Shown: in pieces, positions 32,567 through 44,686 of the stretch
Layout of the letters: each line of letters opens with the position of its first letter
How positions within the stretch are numbered: position 1 is the stretch's first letter
Origin: Craterostigma plantagineum
Taxonomy: Eukaryota > Streptophyta > Magnoliopsida > Lamiales > Linderniaceae
NCBI GenBank assembly: GCA_027422505.1
Contig: JAPQWV010000765.1
Location: forward strand, 1-64,000
DNA length: 64,000 nucleotides
Direction of reading: 5' to 3'
The notes under the pieces: model-generated
Told to the model about the DNA's origin: nothing
Databases searched by the model: none
What the model saw: only the letters and a program-made list of their open reading frames with translations
Program-made: the position numbers and the translations under genes

Positions 32567-35511
32567 TGTCAATACCCGCATCCTCGCTGTCTATTCTAGC
32601 GTATTTCTATGTGCCAATCGACGGTGTAAGTTGGATGTCACGCTAAAACGCGTATAAAATTTTTCTTTTTCCATTTATGTAATGGAACATTGTTCGGTAC
32701 ATGACAAAAGAATGCTTCCAATTCCTAATTACATGCAAATCTAATTACATGGGAAATGTATAATGGTATAGCAAAAGAATTCCTATGCGCCCGGCCTCAT
32801 AGGTTGTCATCCATACACACACTTCCACCTCAAAAGTCGCTGGAAGCTTCAAAAGGATTGGCCTTGCCTTCAAAAGCGATCACGTACCGTGGCCGCGTGC
32901 ACCTACAACACATAACGTAAGGGGTGAGCCGTCGTGGCTCAGTAAGCAGAAATATGCATGAATCCACCTGTCATAACTTGCAAAGACATCCGCGTCTATG
33001 CTTGCTAATGCTCACATATTTCTTGACCTTTCCTGACATATTGGGCCCTCGGCTTTCTACCCTACTATGTACCATTTCATATGAGCTCAAGTCCCAAAGG
33101 GACACATATACATATGTGAAGGCTTACACACTGAGAGGTTAATCCAAAGGCACCTTTTCTATCCCAGTGTGGCCTATCACACGGGCGCTTCTCACTGGTT
33201 GCCAACACTAGAGGTTTCCTCTGTGTCGCGTTACCCTCGTGTCGCATCCTCCAGGCTGCATCTCCCGCTATAGGGTATTCCCCCTACCTCTCATGATCAG
33301 GTAATTTCGGCCTCGTGAATCGTCATGGTAACATAGAGGAGCCGTGACTCGACATTGAGTCGACAATAGACGCCTATATCGGCGAATATCCATCGCTCTC
33401 ATGGCGATCTTATAACATGCATGCTCTTTTTCCCTGACTCTTATTCTAGTCGTGCGTGTATATGCTTATGTCGTGATTCGTGTATACATGCATATCATGT
33501 CATCATGCATAATAGGTGATTACGCCATATAAGATTCACATATCGGCACATAGGCACTAACGCAGGCAAGACATGCACATATAGGTTATGTGTCGTAGTT
33601 GAATTTCCACTTACCTGTCGTCCGTAGAATTCTAGATATCCGCCCCATGAATTTCTTAAATGTCGACCTTAAGTGTCAAATATTTAATGTCAGTATGCTA
33701 TTTTAATCTGTTTAATCGGCTAAGTACTCGAGGTTCTCAAGTGTTAAAATATTACTCTTAGCACTCTTATCATTTCTTACTTCGTGAAATATCGTAACTC
33801 GTGAGACCTAATTCGCCAACTAGAGTTCGCGAAATCTCTACCTTGTGAAATCTTTCTAAGTTAAATTCGTGAAATATAGCTCCTAACATCATGGTTCATG
33901 AAATGATCCAACACATGTATGTTTCGCGAATTCTACTTAGCCTAAGCAAAAGTCTCGGCCTCTCCCTCAATTCGCCAAATGGACTTAGCTCGTGAGGTGC
34001 TTACTCGAGTTTGCGAAGTGCTAATAGGAAAACCTTAATTAGTGAAATGTAACACTCGACTTTTAATTCGTAACACCTAAGGATTCGCCAAATTTTGGTT
34101 TCGCGAACTCCCTTTGAATTCGCCATCCTAGAGTTCGCCAAACTTCGTTGAATTCGCGAAAGGGTCATAGTTTGGTTCCTGACATACTTATTTCGCGAAC
34201 TCCCTATTCCTGGTGATTGATTTGCGGCTTGTGAGGGGTTCGCGAACTTCTAGTGGTTCGCGAAATACCACCTTTCTCTAGTTCGCGAAGTGTTCTATAC
34301 CCGCGATTTGCGAACCCTAGCTCCCACTCAATTCGCCAACTCGCCTCAATTCGTGAATGGCTTGCATGGTTCGCGAATTTCCGGCATAGTTCGTGTCCCA
34401 CCGTTTTTATGTCATTTCCACGGGTTTGATTCGTGAAATACTACTCAGCTCGAGTTTCGCGAATTGCCATGCATGGCCCGCGAAACCCATAGTCCGCGAA
34501 GTGCCCGTTTCTTTTCATGATTCGCAAAACGTATAAGTCGGCTCCTAGTTCGCGAAAGGTCTTGCATGACCCATGATTCGCGAAACAAATGTTCGAGTTG
34601 GACCCGTGAAACTACTCAAGCCTAATTCGCCAAATTCTAACCCCTCATATGCTAATTTCACGCACCCATGTCCTTGCTGCTCTTTTTGGTCCGTGAATCA
34701 TCGGACCCGTGAAACCCTCATTTCACGAATCCAAGCATACAAAACCTATTGAGTTCGCGATCCTCTCCACCGAGGGTTCGCGAATCTTGAGTTCGTGAAG
34801 TTTATACTTCACGCATTCTTGAAAACACCTTTGACTCTTACCCCAACATTTTCGATCAAATGTACATTTTGCTCAAGAACATGTTGAAGACCGTATGAAT
34901 TTATAACCCTCAAATTCAAAGTTGGCTAAAAATACCAGTTTAGCATTATTCCAAGTGTGCTAAAATCCTAAGAATACTAAATCCGAACTTAGAACTCTAA
35001 ATCGTAAGTTAAAAGCGAATGTAAAACACATAGTAAGAAATTCATACCATCATCAAGCTAAGGCTCGGATTTTCTTCTTCTCTCTGGTTCACGTTTTTAG
35101 TGTGAGAAATACTTTAGATATTTTTGCTATCAAAGGTATGGTTGCCTAAACAGTATATAGACGTGAATCTCGCTAATTTAAGGGACTTGTTTCCCACAAA
35201 TATCTCTAAAGATTTTGGGCCTAGGTTTGTATTTAAATCCAACCCAATTATAAGTGTAGTCCAATTGTATCCTTGGTTCAATTATCTATGTTTCCCTCAT
35301 TTCCTATTTTGGAGAATTACTAGTTATATTAGATGTTACCAAAGGCGCACAATTTAAATGCACAAAATTTCATGTCATCGCACAAGCACCTTAATTAATG
35401 CACCAAATTTCGTAAGATCACATAGGCACGGAAATTCACTTAGTCACGAATGTTCATACATTTGTGTAAATATATTGGCCGTATTTTGTATACGGGGACC
35501 CGGGTGCTACA
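32567..35511 (-). repeat. 5' LTR of element B (about 2.9 kb)
   Basis: On the - strand it starts TGTAGCACCCGGGTCCCCG (35511) and ends GGGTATTGACA (32567). It contains a TTCGCGAA-type motif field (33780-34810), a donor-like ACAG|GTAAGTGG (donor 33614), an acceptor-like TGTTGTAG (32903) and a GTCGACTCA...TGAGTC-type inverted repeat near 33345-33362. It aligns in order with the LTRs of A, C and D outside the motif field. Confidence 0.88.
33780..34810. repeat. TTCGCGAA motif field in LTR B
   Basis: The 8-base palindrome TTCGCGAA and one- or two-base variants (TTCGTGAA, TTCGCCAA, TTCGCAAA, TTCACGAA) occur every 15-40 bases for about 1 kb, separated by non-repeating sequence. Most variants are what loss of methylated CpG (C to T or G to A) would give. 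Confidence 0.9.
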
Positions 35512-35516
35512 CAATC

Positions 35517-36008
35517 AATGTGGGGCTTTGTTTTTCTAAGGAGTCAAATCTATCGGCTCATGGATATACCGATGCTCATTATGTAGGAAGATTGTTCAAA
35601 CTAACAACAGTGGAATATGCCAATACCTTGGTGATCGGTTGATCTCATGGTTCAACAAGAAGCAGACTTCAATTGCAACGTCCACCACTGAAGGTGAATA
35701 TCTGGCAGCATGCAGTTGCTGTTCGCAGATAATATGGATCCAGCACCAGCTGAAGGACAATGGGATTACAGCTACCGAGACTCTCATATTCTGCGACAAC
35801 ATGTTATAGCAAGCAATACCCCATAATCCAGTATTGCACTCAAGGACGAAGCACCTAGAAATCATGAATCACTTCATCAGAGATCATGTTCTGAACAAGC
35901 ACATTCGTTCGCAGCAGATACAGACAGATTAGCAAATAGCTGATATCTTCACCAAGCCCCTATCGGAAGCCAAATTCGTCTACGTTCGCAATGCACTTCG
36001 GTGTTAGA
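35517..36008 (+). pseudogene. Ty1/copia RNase H end, broken
   Basis: C-terminal end of a copia polyprotein on the + strand: LSAHGYTDAHY (catalytic D), then after a frame change near 35610 YLGDRLISWFNKKQTSIATS, TEGEYLAACSC, NDxx at ETLIFCDNM, and the conserved closing IADIFTKPLSEAKF. An in-frame TAG occurs in place of the usual residue before QIADIF. The upstream part of the element is not adjacent; element B's LTR lies there. Confidence 0.88.
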
Positions 36009-36054
36009 CATGACTTAAAAACCATACGGAGAGTGGATAGAGTATGGGGAACAC

Positions 36055-38688
36055 TGTTAAAATAGCACAAGAAAAAGTATGTTGGAATAGGAATGCAAAT
36101 TCTTATTTCAAGTTGAGTGCCTATTGTTTTAACTGATCCTCCTTACTTAACAAAAATGTTGCATTTTAAAAAGTGAAATTTTCCCACCGATGTTTTTTGA
36201 GACTTATGGAACTTTTTCAGTTGGTTTAACTAATAGACCTTGCCTCCTTACCGAAACCGAATATTATTTTCAAAATCAGATACCATATTATATATTTATA
36301 TATATTCAGCCAAACAATATCTATAAATATTTTTGTATACAAAGTTATTCCGACATCTCTTGAATACTTATTTCCGTCTATATATGCACTTATTGGTGTC
36401 TTGATAAGTTACGACATAAACCAAAACCTTTCTTCATCTTCAGTCTAACCGGTTCATTTGCTTTTTAATATTCACTTTAATGCACCTTACAAATTTGACA
36501 ATAACTTGTTCTTTGCAACTAGCGGTATAACTTTTTTGAATATTTATTTATTTACAATTCATTCCTTTATAGGCATATTATTTATTAATCATCAGTTCTT
36601 GTTTCGCATCCGGTAAGAAGGTAAATAAATAAACCCGTATATACGAATTTAGTCACCGATTCTCATGGGATGAGAGGGGGGAACCGATGAGCTATTATTC
36701 TCGGATATTAAATTTATCCATAAGTCTTAGACTTCAGTAGGGTGACTGAATGTCGATCATGACTTATTTGTTGACGACTCCTAAATGGTTGTGACAAACC
36801 ATTCACTTGGCAAGTGGGAGGTCGTAGCATTGATATGAGTTGAATCGGGGATTAACTTATATTTGGACACGACTCGTAATCGACGATCACATGGCTTTAT
36901 TACTCTCTGAGTGTCAATGATCGATCGATTGACTATAGTATTATACGTGGACCTTAGACCGAATGGTCATTGACAGAGTTGGCTTTGGGGTCCTGACTTG
37001 TCACTAGATTGCTAGGCCCTCTTTGTTCGAGGAAGAACATGGGTCAGCGGCAACATGCGGTCTTGGCAACGAAGTGCAACTGCTAGCTTTGACAATCGTG
37101 AGGGATTCACAGCCTCACACGTAATCGAGGTATATGTCCTATGATATTCGGGGAAGAGAAATTACGGAACCCCAGGCCAGAGTAATAATCTAACTCATGA
37201 ATTAATCACAGTGTCGGGTTAGTGAGTTTGACATGACCATGGCGCTCGACCGGGACAAATGTGAAGGGTCTATACGTAGCACAATGATCTATAGTCGGTT
37301 CGTAAAATACGAAGATCGTACTCAACATGGGATCTATTCGGTACCATGGGATTGACTAGGTGCTTACCGAATTCTTGGATTCCTCCTTTGCCGGGTTGAG
37401 ACGAACCAAGAGAGTCGAGCTTAAAAATTATCACTGAGCCAATGCCTAACGAATATGAGATGTATTATTATTTAAAGGTCTTGGAGACGTTAATAAAACG
37501 TTAAATATAAGGTTTAGAAACTATATACATGGACTCAGATTTAGGTTCTAAGAATGAAACGATGAAGAATGGACCGGAAATAGGGTTCACAGCCACGAGC
37601 AAGGCTCGTCACGGCAGTAAGCCCGCCCGAAATGTAGCAGCAGATCAAAAATTCATATCTCCCAATCTAGACTTAGGATTGAAAATCACTTCGGTCAGAA
37701 TCAAAATTGGCAACTTTTCTTTATGTGTTTCAAATTTTAGGTCCATCGGATATCGTTTACTCATAGATCTGAGAGAAATATGAAACTATCGCAAAGCTGT
37801 CGAAAGTGTCACGACCGTGACACCAGCTGCAAGAGGCCTTGAAAGCAAGAAGTAGCTGAATTTCTCCCTCCCGATACCTTCACGGCTGTGAGGGGTGCTT
37901 CCACTAGGCCGTGAAGGTGTCAGGCCGTGACCCCTTTGAGGAGAGGCCGTGAAGGCCGACAGTGGCATGCCTGGGACGTTGGCTGGAGGTCTTTGCACGC
38001 GGCCGTGACTGACAGTCGGGGGTCGATCGAAATTCGTTCCTTGTCCTTTTTCTAGACATGTGGGACATTGTATAGTCATTTGATGAATTAATACAAGGGA
38101 ATCAAACAAGAATTAAGTCATGTAGGACATGATTTAATTTCATTAAGCCTAAAGACACTTTCAAAGGTTGAAAGTTGGTTTTTATGCTTTGGCATTGTGC
38201 AAATCCGTGGCTTAACTGATTCATGGTGTCTAAGTTCATTTCCCACTCTAATAGAAAGGTTCTAGAGAGAGTTGAGAGAAAATGAAGGGTTTGTTTCTTG
38301 AGAAAACCCTAGTGAGTTTGTGATTTGAGAAATTCAAACACACACACTACACACCTCTTCTATTCATTCCACACCTTCTCTAGCCATCCTTGGAAGGTGT
38401 CGGTCTGAGGCATGTCTTGGGGTCGGCGTGACGATCTTGGAGCAAGGCGGTCGAGCTCGGAGAACTCACAAAGGTGGTGCTCGAAGCGGACTGCGACAGC
38501 CGGGATGTATGGCGAGGGCTGGGGATCTTCGCTACGAGGGTAAGAGTCTCGATCTCGTTTACGTATCATACGTGTTTTCTTTACATAACCGAGCAATCCG
38601 AGGCTAACCGTGCGGGGATCCCTAGGGAAAATTTTAAACTTCCGCTGCATCCGTGATTTGATCTCGGGACACTCGGGGTTCCCCAACA
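36055..38688 (+). repeat. probable Ty1/copia 3' LTR (long)
   Basis: Follows the copia RNase H stop by about 45 bases. It begins TGTTAAAATAGCAC after a weak purine run (GTATGGGGAACAC) and ends ...GGGGTTCCCCAACA. The last 350 bases look like a copia R/U5 region (AACCCTAGTGAG, the CTTCCGCTGCATCC phrase before the end). 2.6 kb is long for copia, so a nested insertion inside is possible. 36760-37440 recurs in diverged form at 51760-52320 and 54760-55095. A GGCCGTGA word is repeated at 37800-38010. Confidence 0.6.
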
Positions 38689-38804
38689 AAACCCCCACAA
38701 CCTTCTCACTTCATCACCACAAATGGCTCTCACAGACAACGATATCCTCATGAAATTCCCTCAATATTATCTTTGAAGCCATACAAACCGAAGATGACGA
38801 CAAC

Positions 38805-39150
38805 TAGAGGTGTTCAGACGGTTTGAAAAACCGTATAAACAGTAATCAAACCGTCGGTCAACGGTTCGATTAACCGTGGTCAACGGTTACGGTTCAAACC
38901 GTAGACGAACCATATTAAATACGGTTTGGTTACGATTTGTAATTTTTCTAACCGTAAATCGGCTGTTATAACCATCTTTCAAATAATAATTCAATATATG
39001 ACTTTACTGTTCATATTATAATAACCAATGGTCATTTAATCATCTTAAAATAGGTTATATTCACCAATGTTATTTATTATTTCTACTTTTTCAAAGATCA
39101 TAAAATTGATGTTAGACGATTTAGATGAATATTGAATGATAAACATGATC
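38805..39150. mobile_element. hAT-like fragment with ACGGTT repeats
   Basis: Begins TAGAGGTGTTCAGACGG, a typical hAT-type end, followed by many ACGGTT/AACCGT words in both orientations (38815-38960). The opposite terminal repeat is not found; the LINE at 39160 may have inserted into it, with a similar AT-rich tail resuming after 39915. Confidence 0.55.
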
Positions 39151-39159
39151 TTTTAGTAG

Positions 39160-39914
39160 GAGATGATTAAGACGAGTGTTCGTCAAATTCGTGGCCGACG
39201 AATTCCTGTTTCTTGGGCTAATCTGTTTGGGGGAGCCCTTCGAGTTCCACGATACGAATTTATATTGTGGTTGGCCATTCGTGAGCGACTTTCCACACGA
39301 GATAATGAGTGGGTGGCTGCTCGGGCTGGCTATTCTCATTGCGTGCTTTGCGATGAGGGGTGCCTCGAAACGACGAACCATTTGTTTTTCGAGTGCGCTT
39401 TCTCTCGGCGATGTGTCGGCATGCTACGACGAGACGCGATGGAAATGGCCATATCGAGACTGGCGAATGGGCGTCGAATGGGCGGCCACCAGATGGCGAA
39501 AGCGGCACCTTATTCACTTGGCCAACCGTCACCTTTTGTCTTCATTGGTGTACCACCTTTGGCAGGAACGGAACGTGCGCTGGCGGGATAATGTGTGCCG
39601 CACTCCGGAGCAGGTGGTAAATGGAGTGTTCAGTATTGCATGCGTGCGGCTTTCTATGACGTCGGCTAAGTATGCATTGCAACTGGCTGCTGTTCGAAGA
39701 TTATGGCACTTAGCTTGGTAGTCGGTTTGCTTGGTTTACGCATGGGCTGATAGGCTGATGTTGTTTCTTTTTCTTGTTTGACTGGGTCGAGTCTCATTGC
39801 GGTCCCGGTAGCATGTTACCGGCTGATGTAGTTGAGTTGTATACTTAGCTACGTCTTGTACTCTCTGTACTATCCTTTCATTTCAGTTTTATGGGACATT
39901 TACAACAAAAAAAA
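39160..39914 (+). mobile_element. 5'-truncated LINE (ORF2 end, 3' UTR, poly-A)
   Basis: Only the last part of a LINE reverse transcriptase remains. The zinc-binding RT tail is seen as FILWLAIRERLSTRD...CVLCDEGCLETTNHLFFECAF at 39260-39410. After a 1-base frame change near 39415-39440 the usual LINE ending follows: HLIHLANRHLLSSLVYHLWQERNVRWRDN to a stop at 39721. A 3' UTR and a run of A end the copy at 39905-39914. Truncation at the 5' end is the normal outcome of incomplete target-primed synthesis. I could not define the target duplication. Confidence 0.85.
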
Positions 39915-40637
39915 AGATTTTCGAAATCGTAGAATGAGCGATAATCGTAGTATTATTTAGTATCTAAGCTGTAATTGTCTTTCAAATACAAATAACTTTC
40001 TAACTTACAATAAAAAGTTTTTTCGTTCTTTATATAAAATTTCGAGTTCTTTAATTTATTTTTATAACAAGAAAAAAAATTATTGTTCTAAAAAAAATTG
40101 AAACGTAAAGCGGAAGTCACAACGGCGGAAGTCACCCAGCCGAAGTCACAACGGCAGAAGTAAAGCAAAGAACCGCTGCTAGTCAAGATAGAGTCAAAGG
40201 GGAACTCACACTTGGCATGGTTCCTAACTTCGTCAACTACAGCTCCGCCCAAGCTTGATGATGAAGTCTTTAGAGGAAAATGGGAGGAAAGAGAAGCCTC
40301 CCCTCCAAAATGTGATACCTCTTCTACGCTCACATACTGGATACGAGCGGTGGCTTCAATTGTAGGGGAAGCCTCCCTACTGCCTTGTCTGTTCCCACCA
40401 ACTCCTTACCGGTCACGGCAGCTGCCTTCTCTATCATAAGAGAGGCATAGTCTGCTCCCACAATCTGGGTACCGGTCGTGGGTGATGCTCTCTCCATCAT
40501 AGGCGAAGCATCGTTTGCTCGCACCAGCTTCATAAATCAGCATAGTCGGTGATGCCAAAAAGGGGGGAGGACGTTCCAAGAGGTCGTAGTTGCCCATGTC
40601 TTTGTCTAAGTTTTGAATTCACCGAAAATGGGGAAAT
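39915..40637. other. AT-rich stretch, then possible copia internal end
   Basis: 39915-40080 is AT-rich and may belong to the hAT-like fragment. 40098-40170 has short GGAAGTCACAACGGC-type repeats. 40170-40620 has weak repeated words (GGTACCGGTCGTGGGTG, ATAGGCGAAGCAT) and a purine run GAAAATGGGGAAAT just before the LTR start, so it may be the 3' internal end of a copia element. No protein recognised. Confidence 0.35.
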
Positions 40638-41747
40638 TGTTAAGGAATCATGAATTTAAATTACAGTTTCGGTAAATAAAAAGACTAAACTTAAACTGAC
40701 AAAAGACCAACCGGTAGAGACCAATCGAAGATAGCAAACCGAGTTCATACACCTTGATCAATTGAAGACATACCGAAGCTATCAAACGGTAGAGATCAAT
40801 CAATCGAACCCAACCATTGGTTTAACCTACTCAAGACAACTACCAGGACAACAGACTGATTTGACCAACTGACAAGGCAATGACCGGTTATCATCATACA
40901 AGAATAGACCGGTTTGTCTAAAGAGACAAGAATCAGTTAAGGACAAGTTGATATTCAAACAAGATAAATCGATCTAAACCAAAGATTGAAATTCAAATAT
41001 ATTTCAAGTCAGTCTTAGGGTAAAACAGCTTTATAGACAAATGCAGGAGCATTTAATTCAAGGTTGTAAGAAGAATTACAGACCAGTTGTCTTAAACCAT
41101 TTTGGTGCTAGCACTCGCAAAAAAACTGATGCTCAGAAGCATGAAACAAACCCATTTTGGGAAAGTGCATTATATGAGGTTGCGAAGCAAAGTCTTCTTA
41201 GAGGAGGAACGGCTACATTTGCAAGACTCAAGTATAAATAGCTAAGACTCAAGAAAGAGAAGACAACTTTAGACATTCAGCATTTTCAAGAGAAAAATCT
41301 TATAGATAACAGCGACTTCGAAAGTTTAGTTCACCAAATAGTGAGCTAGCGATCTTCTGAGTGAAGTAGAGTGATTGTAATCCGATGGACTGTAAAAAAT
41401 TGACGAAGTAGGTGGATTGTCATAGCATGACTGCTTAGTGAATCACTATAATAGCTAAGTAGGTCTTAGTGGGTAGGTTACACGACTAACTGAAGTTCTA
41501 GTGATCCTTCCTTTCATGGAAGAAGGGGAGACGTAGGAGAGTTAGCTCCAAACTTCTAGAAACAAACACTTTGTCCCACATACATACATCTCGTGGATAA
41601 GTTTACCAACCGGTTGATCACCTATTCCGCACAGAATAACCGATTGTTCGATAGCTAGCTAGTTAACGCATAAACCGATCAAAAAATCGGGAAAGAGGCG
41701 AAGTATTTATTCACCTCCTCTAAACACGTTAACCGATCCTAAAAACA
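40638..41747 (+). repeat. copia-type LTR (solo or 3' LTR)
   Basis: Starts TGTTAAGGAATCATG after a polypurine-like run and ends near CCGATCCTAAAAACA. It contains repeated CCGGT words, a TATAAATAG box (41232-41240), and a CACCTCCTCTAAACACG closing phrase like those of SIRE/Maximus-type LTRs. Ends are placed by resemblance, not by a second copy. Confidence 0.5.
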
Positions 41748-43144
41748 CTTGATCAGCTGTGTTGGCGCCACATACTCCGAAACTAGACTACTCCGCGAGG
41801 CCAGGTAAAAATATCTCAATTTGATACCGTGATTTAAAGCTCAAATTCTACGATTTGATATGTATATATGCGTTTATCCATCTGGCCACGAATTTTATAG
41901 CAAAAAATTGAAATGCGACTTCTATACTTGATAATTTATTCACTAGTGACCTTTCTAGATTTTATAAGCAATCAATTAGTGAAGGCGAAATAATAAATGG
42001 ATCAATGAGTTTACGGATTCTCAATTTTGGATCATTATATTTTATAATTACAAAGTCACACTTCATATGACGGAAATAATTTAGGATGTCACATGATGAT
42101 TTTGGCATATGAAGTTACCGACCTGGCAATTGCCAAATATAGTGATCTTAATCGAAAACCCGTATTTAGTTACCCAATTTATAATTTTTCCGCATAAGCT
42201 TTTGAAAAGAAATAAGGAATTAGCTACGAGTGAAATAATTTATATCCAAAGCTTTACATCAATATTCTCCTGTTCTTACATGTCGGAGAACAGTCAGAAT
42301 TTAGTTAGGTTAAACTCGATCTAGAGTTATAATCGATCAGCGGAAATGAATCTTCCGTTGACCATTTAATACTTTATTCTATTTTAAATTTCAATATGCT
42401 CCACTTTACGTGAAAGGAAACCACACAGTTATTCTATTTTAATTTTTCACTATGCCCCATTTTATGTCAGCATTTATCTCCATCGTCCATCGACATATAT
42501 GTGGTTTCCTGTCAAGTAACACTCATATTTTATTTTTGCTAAGAACCACATAAACAATGTGTAAAAGGATAATATCTACTTTGTTTCTTTTTTATTTTCT
42601 CTATATATCGACAAACGATGACATCCATGATATTCTATATCCATCATTAAAGTAGGGGCAACTGTATATTCTGCTCCTGATTAGCACTTTTATTAAAGTA
42701 TTGGAATTTGATGCAACTTAGAAAGGAACATATAAAAAAAAATATTACTACCATCTGTCGTCGTGTTGACAATTGTGTGAGGTTACCGGTACTATTCTAT
42801 GAATTTAATTAAATCAGAACTTACTAAAAAAAAAGTGCTTGCCATAACATCTTTAGGTCACCATCACATAGTGGAAGTGGGGATATATGCAAACAATTGT
42901 TTTCATCCTTTTTTGCACAATCTGATTAGTCTGCTTGTCTAACCCTGTCCCCTCTTATTATTATTAAGAACATTTCTTCTCTTTTTTTTTTCGGAAGGAT
43001 ATTAAGAATATTTCTGAAAACGATTGTTTTATAGACATTAGATAATATGTTATACAAGCTAACCTTGGAGAATATGTTTGAACGAAATTTAGTTGGGATT
43101 ATATTAAGTAATACAATTAGGACATCGGTCAGGTAATATCCAGT
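41748..43144. other. AT-rich stretch, no gene recognised
   Basis: Low-GC sequence without coding signs. Two similar stretches about 70 bp apart (ATTCTATTTTAA...CTATGCCCCATTTTA and ACTTTATTCTATTTTAAA...ATATGCTCCACTTTA, 42365-42480) look like a small degenerate repeat. Nothing else is supported. Confidence 0.4.
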
Positions 43145-43379
43145 GAAAACATATTTTAGTTTTAGATAAACATCATTCATAATCATAAAGATAGCATTTG
43201 CTTTATTAGTTATATCTATTCAATATTTATAATATGACGCATTTAACTATATATCAATTGTTGAAAACATATTTTAGTTTTAGATAAACATCATTCATAA
43301 TCATAAAGATAGCATTTGCTTTATTAGTTATATCTATTCAATATTTATAATATGACGCATTTAACTATATATCAATTGT
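43145..43379. repeat. perfect-looking tandem duplication, 118-bp unit x 2
   Basis: 43145-43262 is repeated at 43263-43379 with no difference that I can see (starts GAAAACATATTTTAG, ends TATATATCAATTG). A very recent duplication, or an assembly artefact. Confidence 0.9.
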
Positions 43380-43612
43380 AATAAGGTAAGTTTGACACAC
43401 ACACACATATATTCGTAATTAATTAGAAACTTGATCTAACAAGTTATTGAGCGCATGGTTTTAGGGGGGTTTTATCATGGGTTACAATTTAGTTGGCTAA
43501 CTATGTCTTTTTTTTTTATATATAAATTTGTTAATTTTATCTAGTCAAAGAAAGAAAAATAAGCCGGATTTCGGATCACCATAATAACTCAAAGCATAGT
43601 CTATATGTGAGT

Positions 43613-43896
43613 GAAAATCCACAATGGTCCTCAATGTTTACCACATGGACCAATTCAGTCTCTGGTGGTTCGCGTGGGCCAATTTACCCAATGTTTTCGA
43701 TTTTGAGCCAAATTGGTCCGATCGTTAGATGGCGATTAATTTAGATGGAAATTGACATACGATTGACCACACTTTAAGAAAAAAGAAAAAAAAACACAAA
43801 TTAACATTAAGAAAAGAAAAACAAATTCCATAAGAAAAAACATCGAGGACTAAATTGGTCCATGTGGTAAACATCGGAAACCATTTTGGGTTTTCA
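43613..43896. mobile_element. MITE with about 50-bp terminal inverted repeats
   Basis: The left end (GAAAATCCACAATGGTCCTC ... ACCACATGGACCAATTCAGT) is the inverse of the right end (ACTAAATTGGTCCATGTGGT ... CCATTTTGGGTTTTCA), in a body of about 284 bp with no coding capacity. A related left half lies at 47449-47611. Target duplication not clear. Confidence 0.75.
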
Positions 43897-44169
43897 ATCC
43901 TCCATATGTCGAAAATATTTGGGAATATAAATCCGAAATTGAACAATACTCGCTCACCACCACCAAAAGGATTAATATTCCATGTCCAATTAGAGTTTGT
44001 GACTTATTTTATAGAAAAGACCAGATATCTAAATTTTTTCCAGCATCTGAATTAGTGATCAATTTTACAAAAATAACCCGATCAAATCGAAAGTCATCTG
44101 TGCTGACCCAAATTTTAATTTTGGCAAATAATATTTAGCAATATAAATAATAAATATACTTGTAACTAA

Positions 44170-44170
44170 T

Positions 44171-44228
<58 letters not shown>
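44170..44228. repeat. (AT)n microsatellite
   Basis: Nearly uninterrupted TA/AT dinucleotides for about 58 bases. Confidence 0.95.
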
Positions 44229-44231
<3 letters not shown>

Positions 44232-44616
44232 GAGATCTGATATGGTCTCTGTACGAACGTACCGTGTTTTTCTTTTTTGTGAGCTGAAACGAGCTTCAAG
44301 GAATCAAACAAATTCAGTTCTGTTTAAGACAAAAACGAAACAGAAGATAACTCTTCACATTTTTTTGGACATCGGCACACCAACACCACCTTCCATTCCA
44401 CGGTCCAAATACCGTACACAGAAGAAGTAGCCTGAAAATCCCTTATTCTCAATTCAGTTATTCTCAACGATTAAAGCAAAAATAGAGACGTACGATCATA
44501 AACCAATCTAGTAAATTCAAGTTTGTTGGTAGCAGATTAACCAGCTATGGAAACTCTGATCCAATTTCTGTGCGAATAATTATGCTGAACCATGACGATT
44601 CTTTCATTAACATAAT

Positions 44617-44686
44617 GCAGGACACATCACCTCAGTTCGACCTTCTTTAACGCAGGACACATCACCTCAGTTCGACCTTCTTTAAC
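44617..44686. repeat. tandem duplication, 35-bp unit x 2
   Basis: A 35-base unit beginning GCAGGACACATCACCTCAG and ending CTTCTTTAAC is repeated exactly once head to tail. Confidence 0.9.

Larger units (their letters stand above)
28318..35511 (-). mobile_element. Tekay-type chromovirus B (3' part missing)
   Basis: Order on the - strand: 5' LTR (35511-32567), tRNA-Met primer site, gag, protease, reverse transcriptase, RNase H and integrase up to about 28318. There it switches into a Tat/Athila integrase in the middle of the GPY/F region. The 3' end of integrase, chromodomain, polypurine tract and 3' LTR are absent. The right end sits against copia RNase H sequence, suggesting B inserted into that copia element before the left side was lost. 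Confidence 0.88.

Noticed and set aside
33780..34810. CRISPR-like array of short repeats with unique spacers
   Set aside because: The DNA is from a plant nucleus, the repeat is only 8 bases, spacing is irregular and there are no cas genes.
38360..38698. 112-codon open frame on the - strand
   Set aside because: It lies within the copia-type LTR end, shows no domain, and is a by-product of GC-richer leader sequence.
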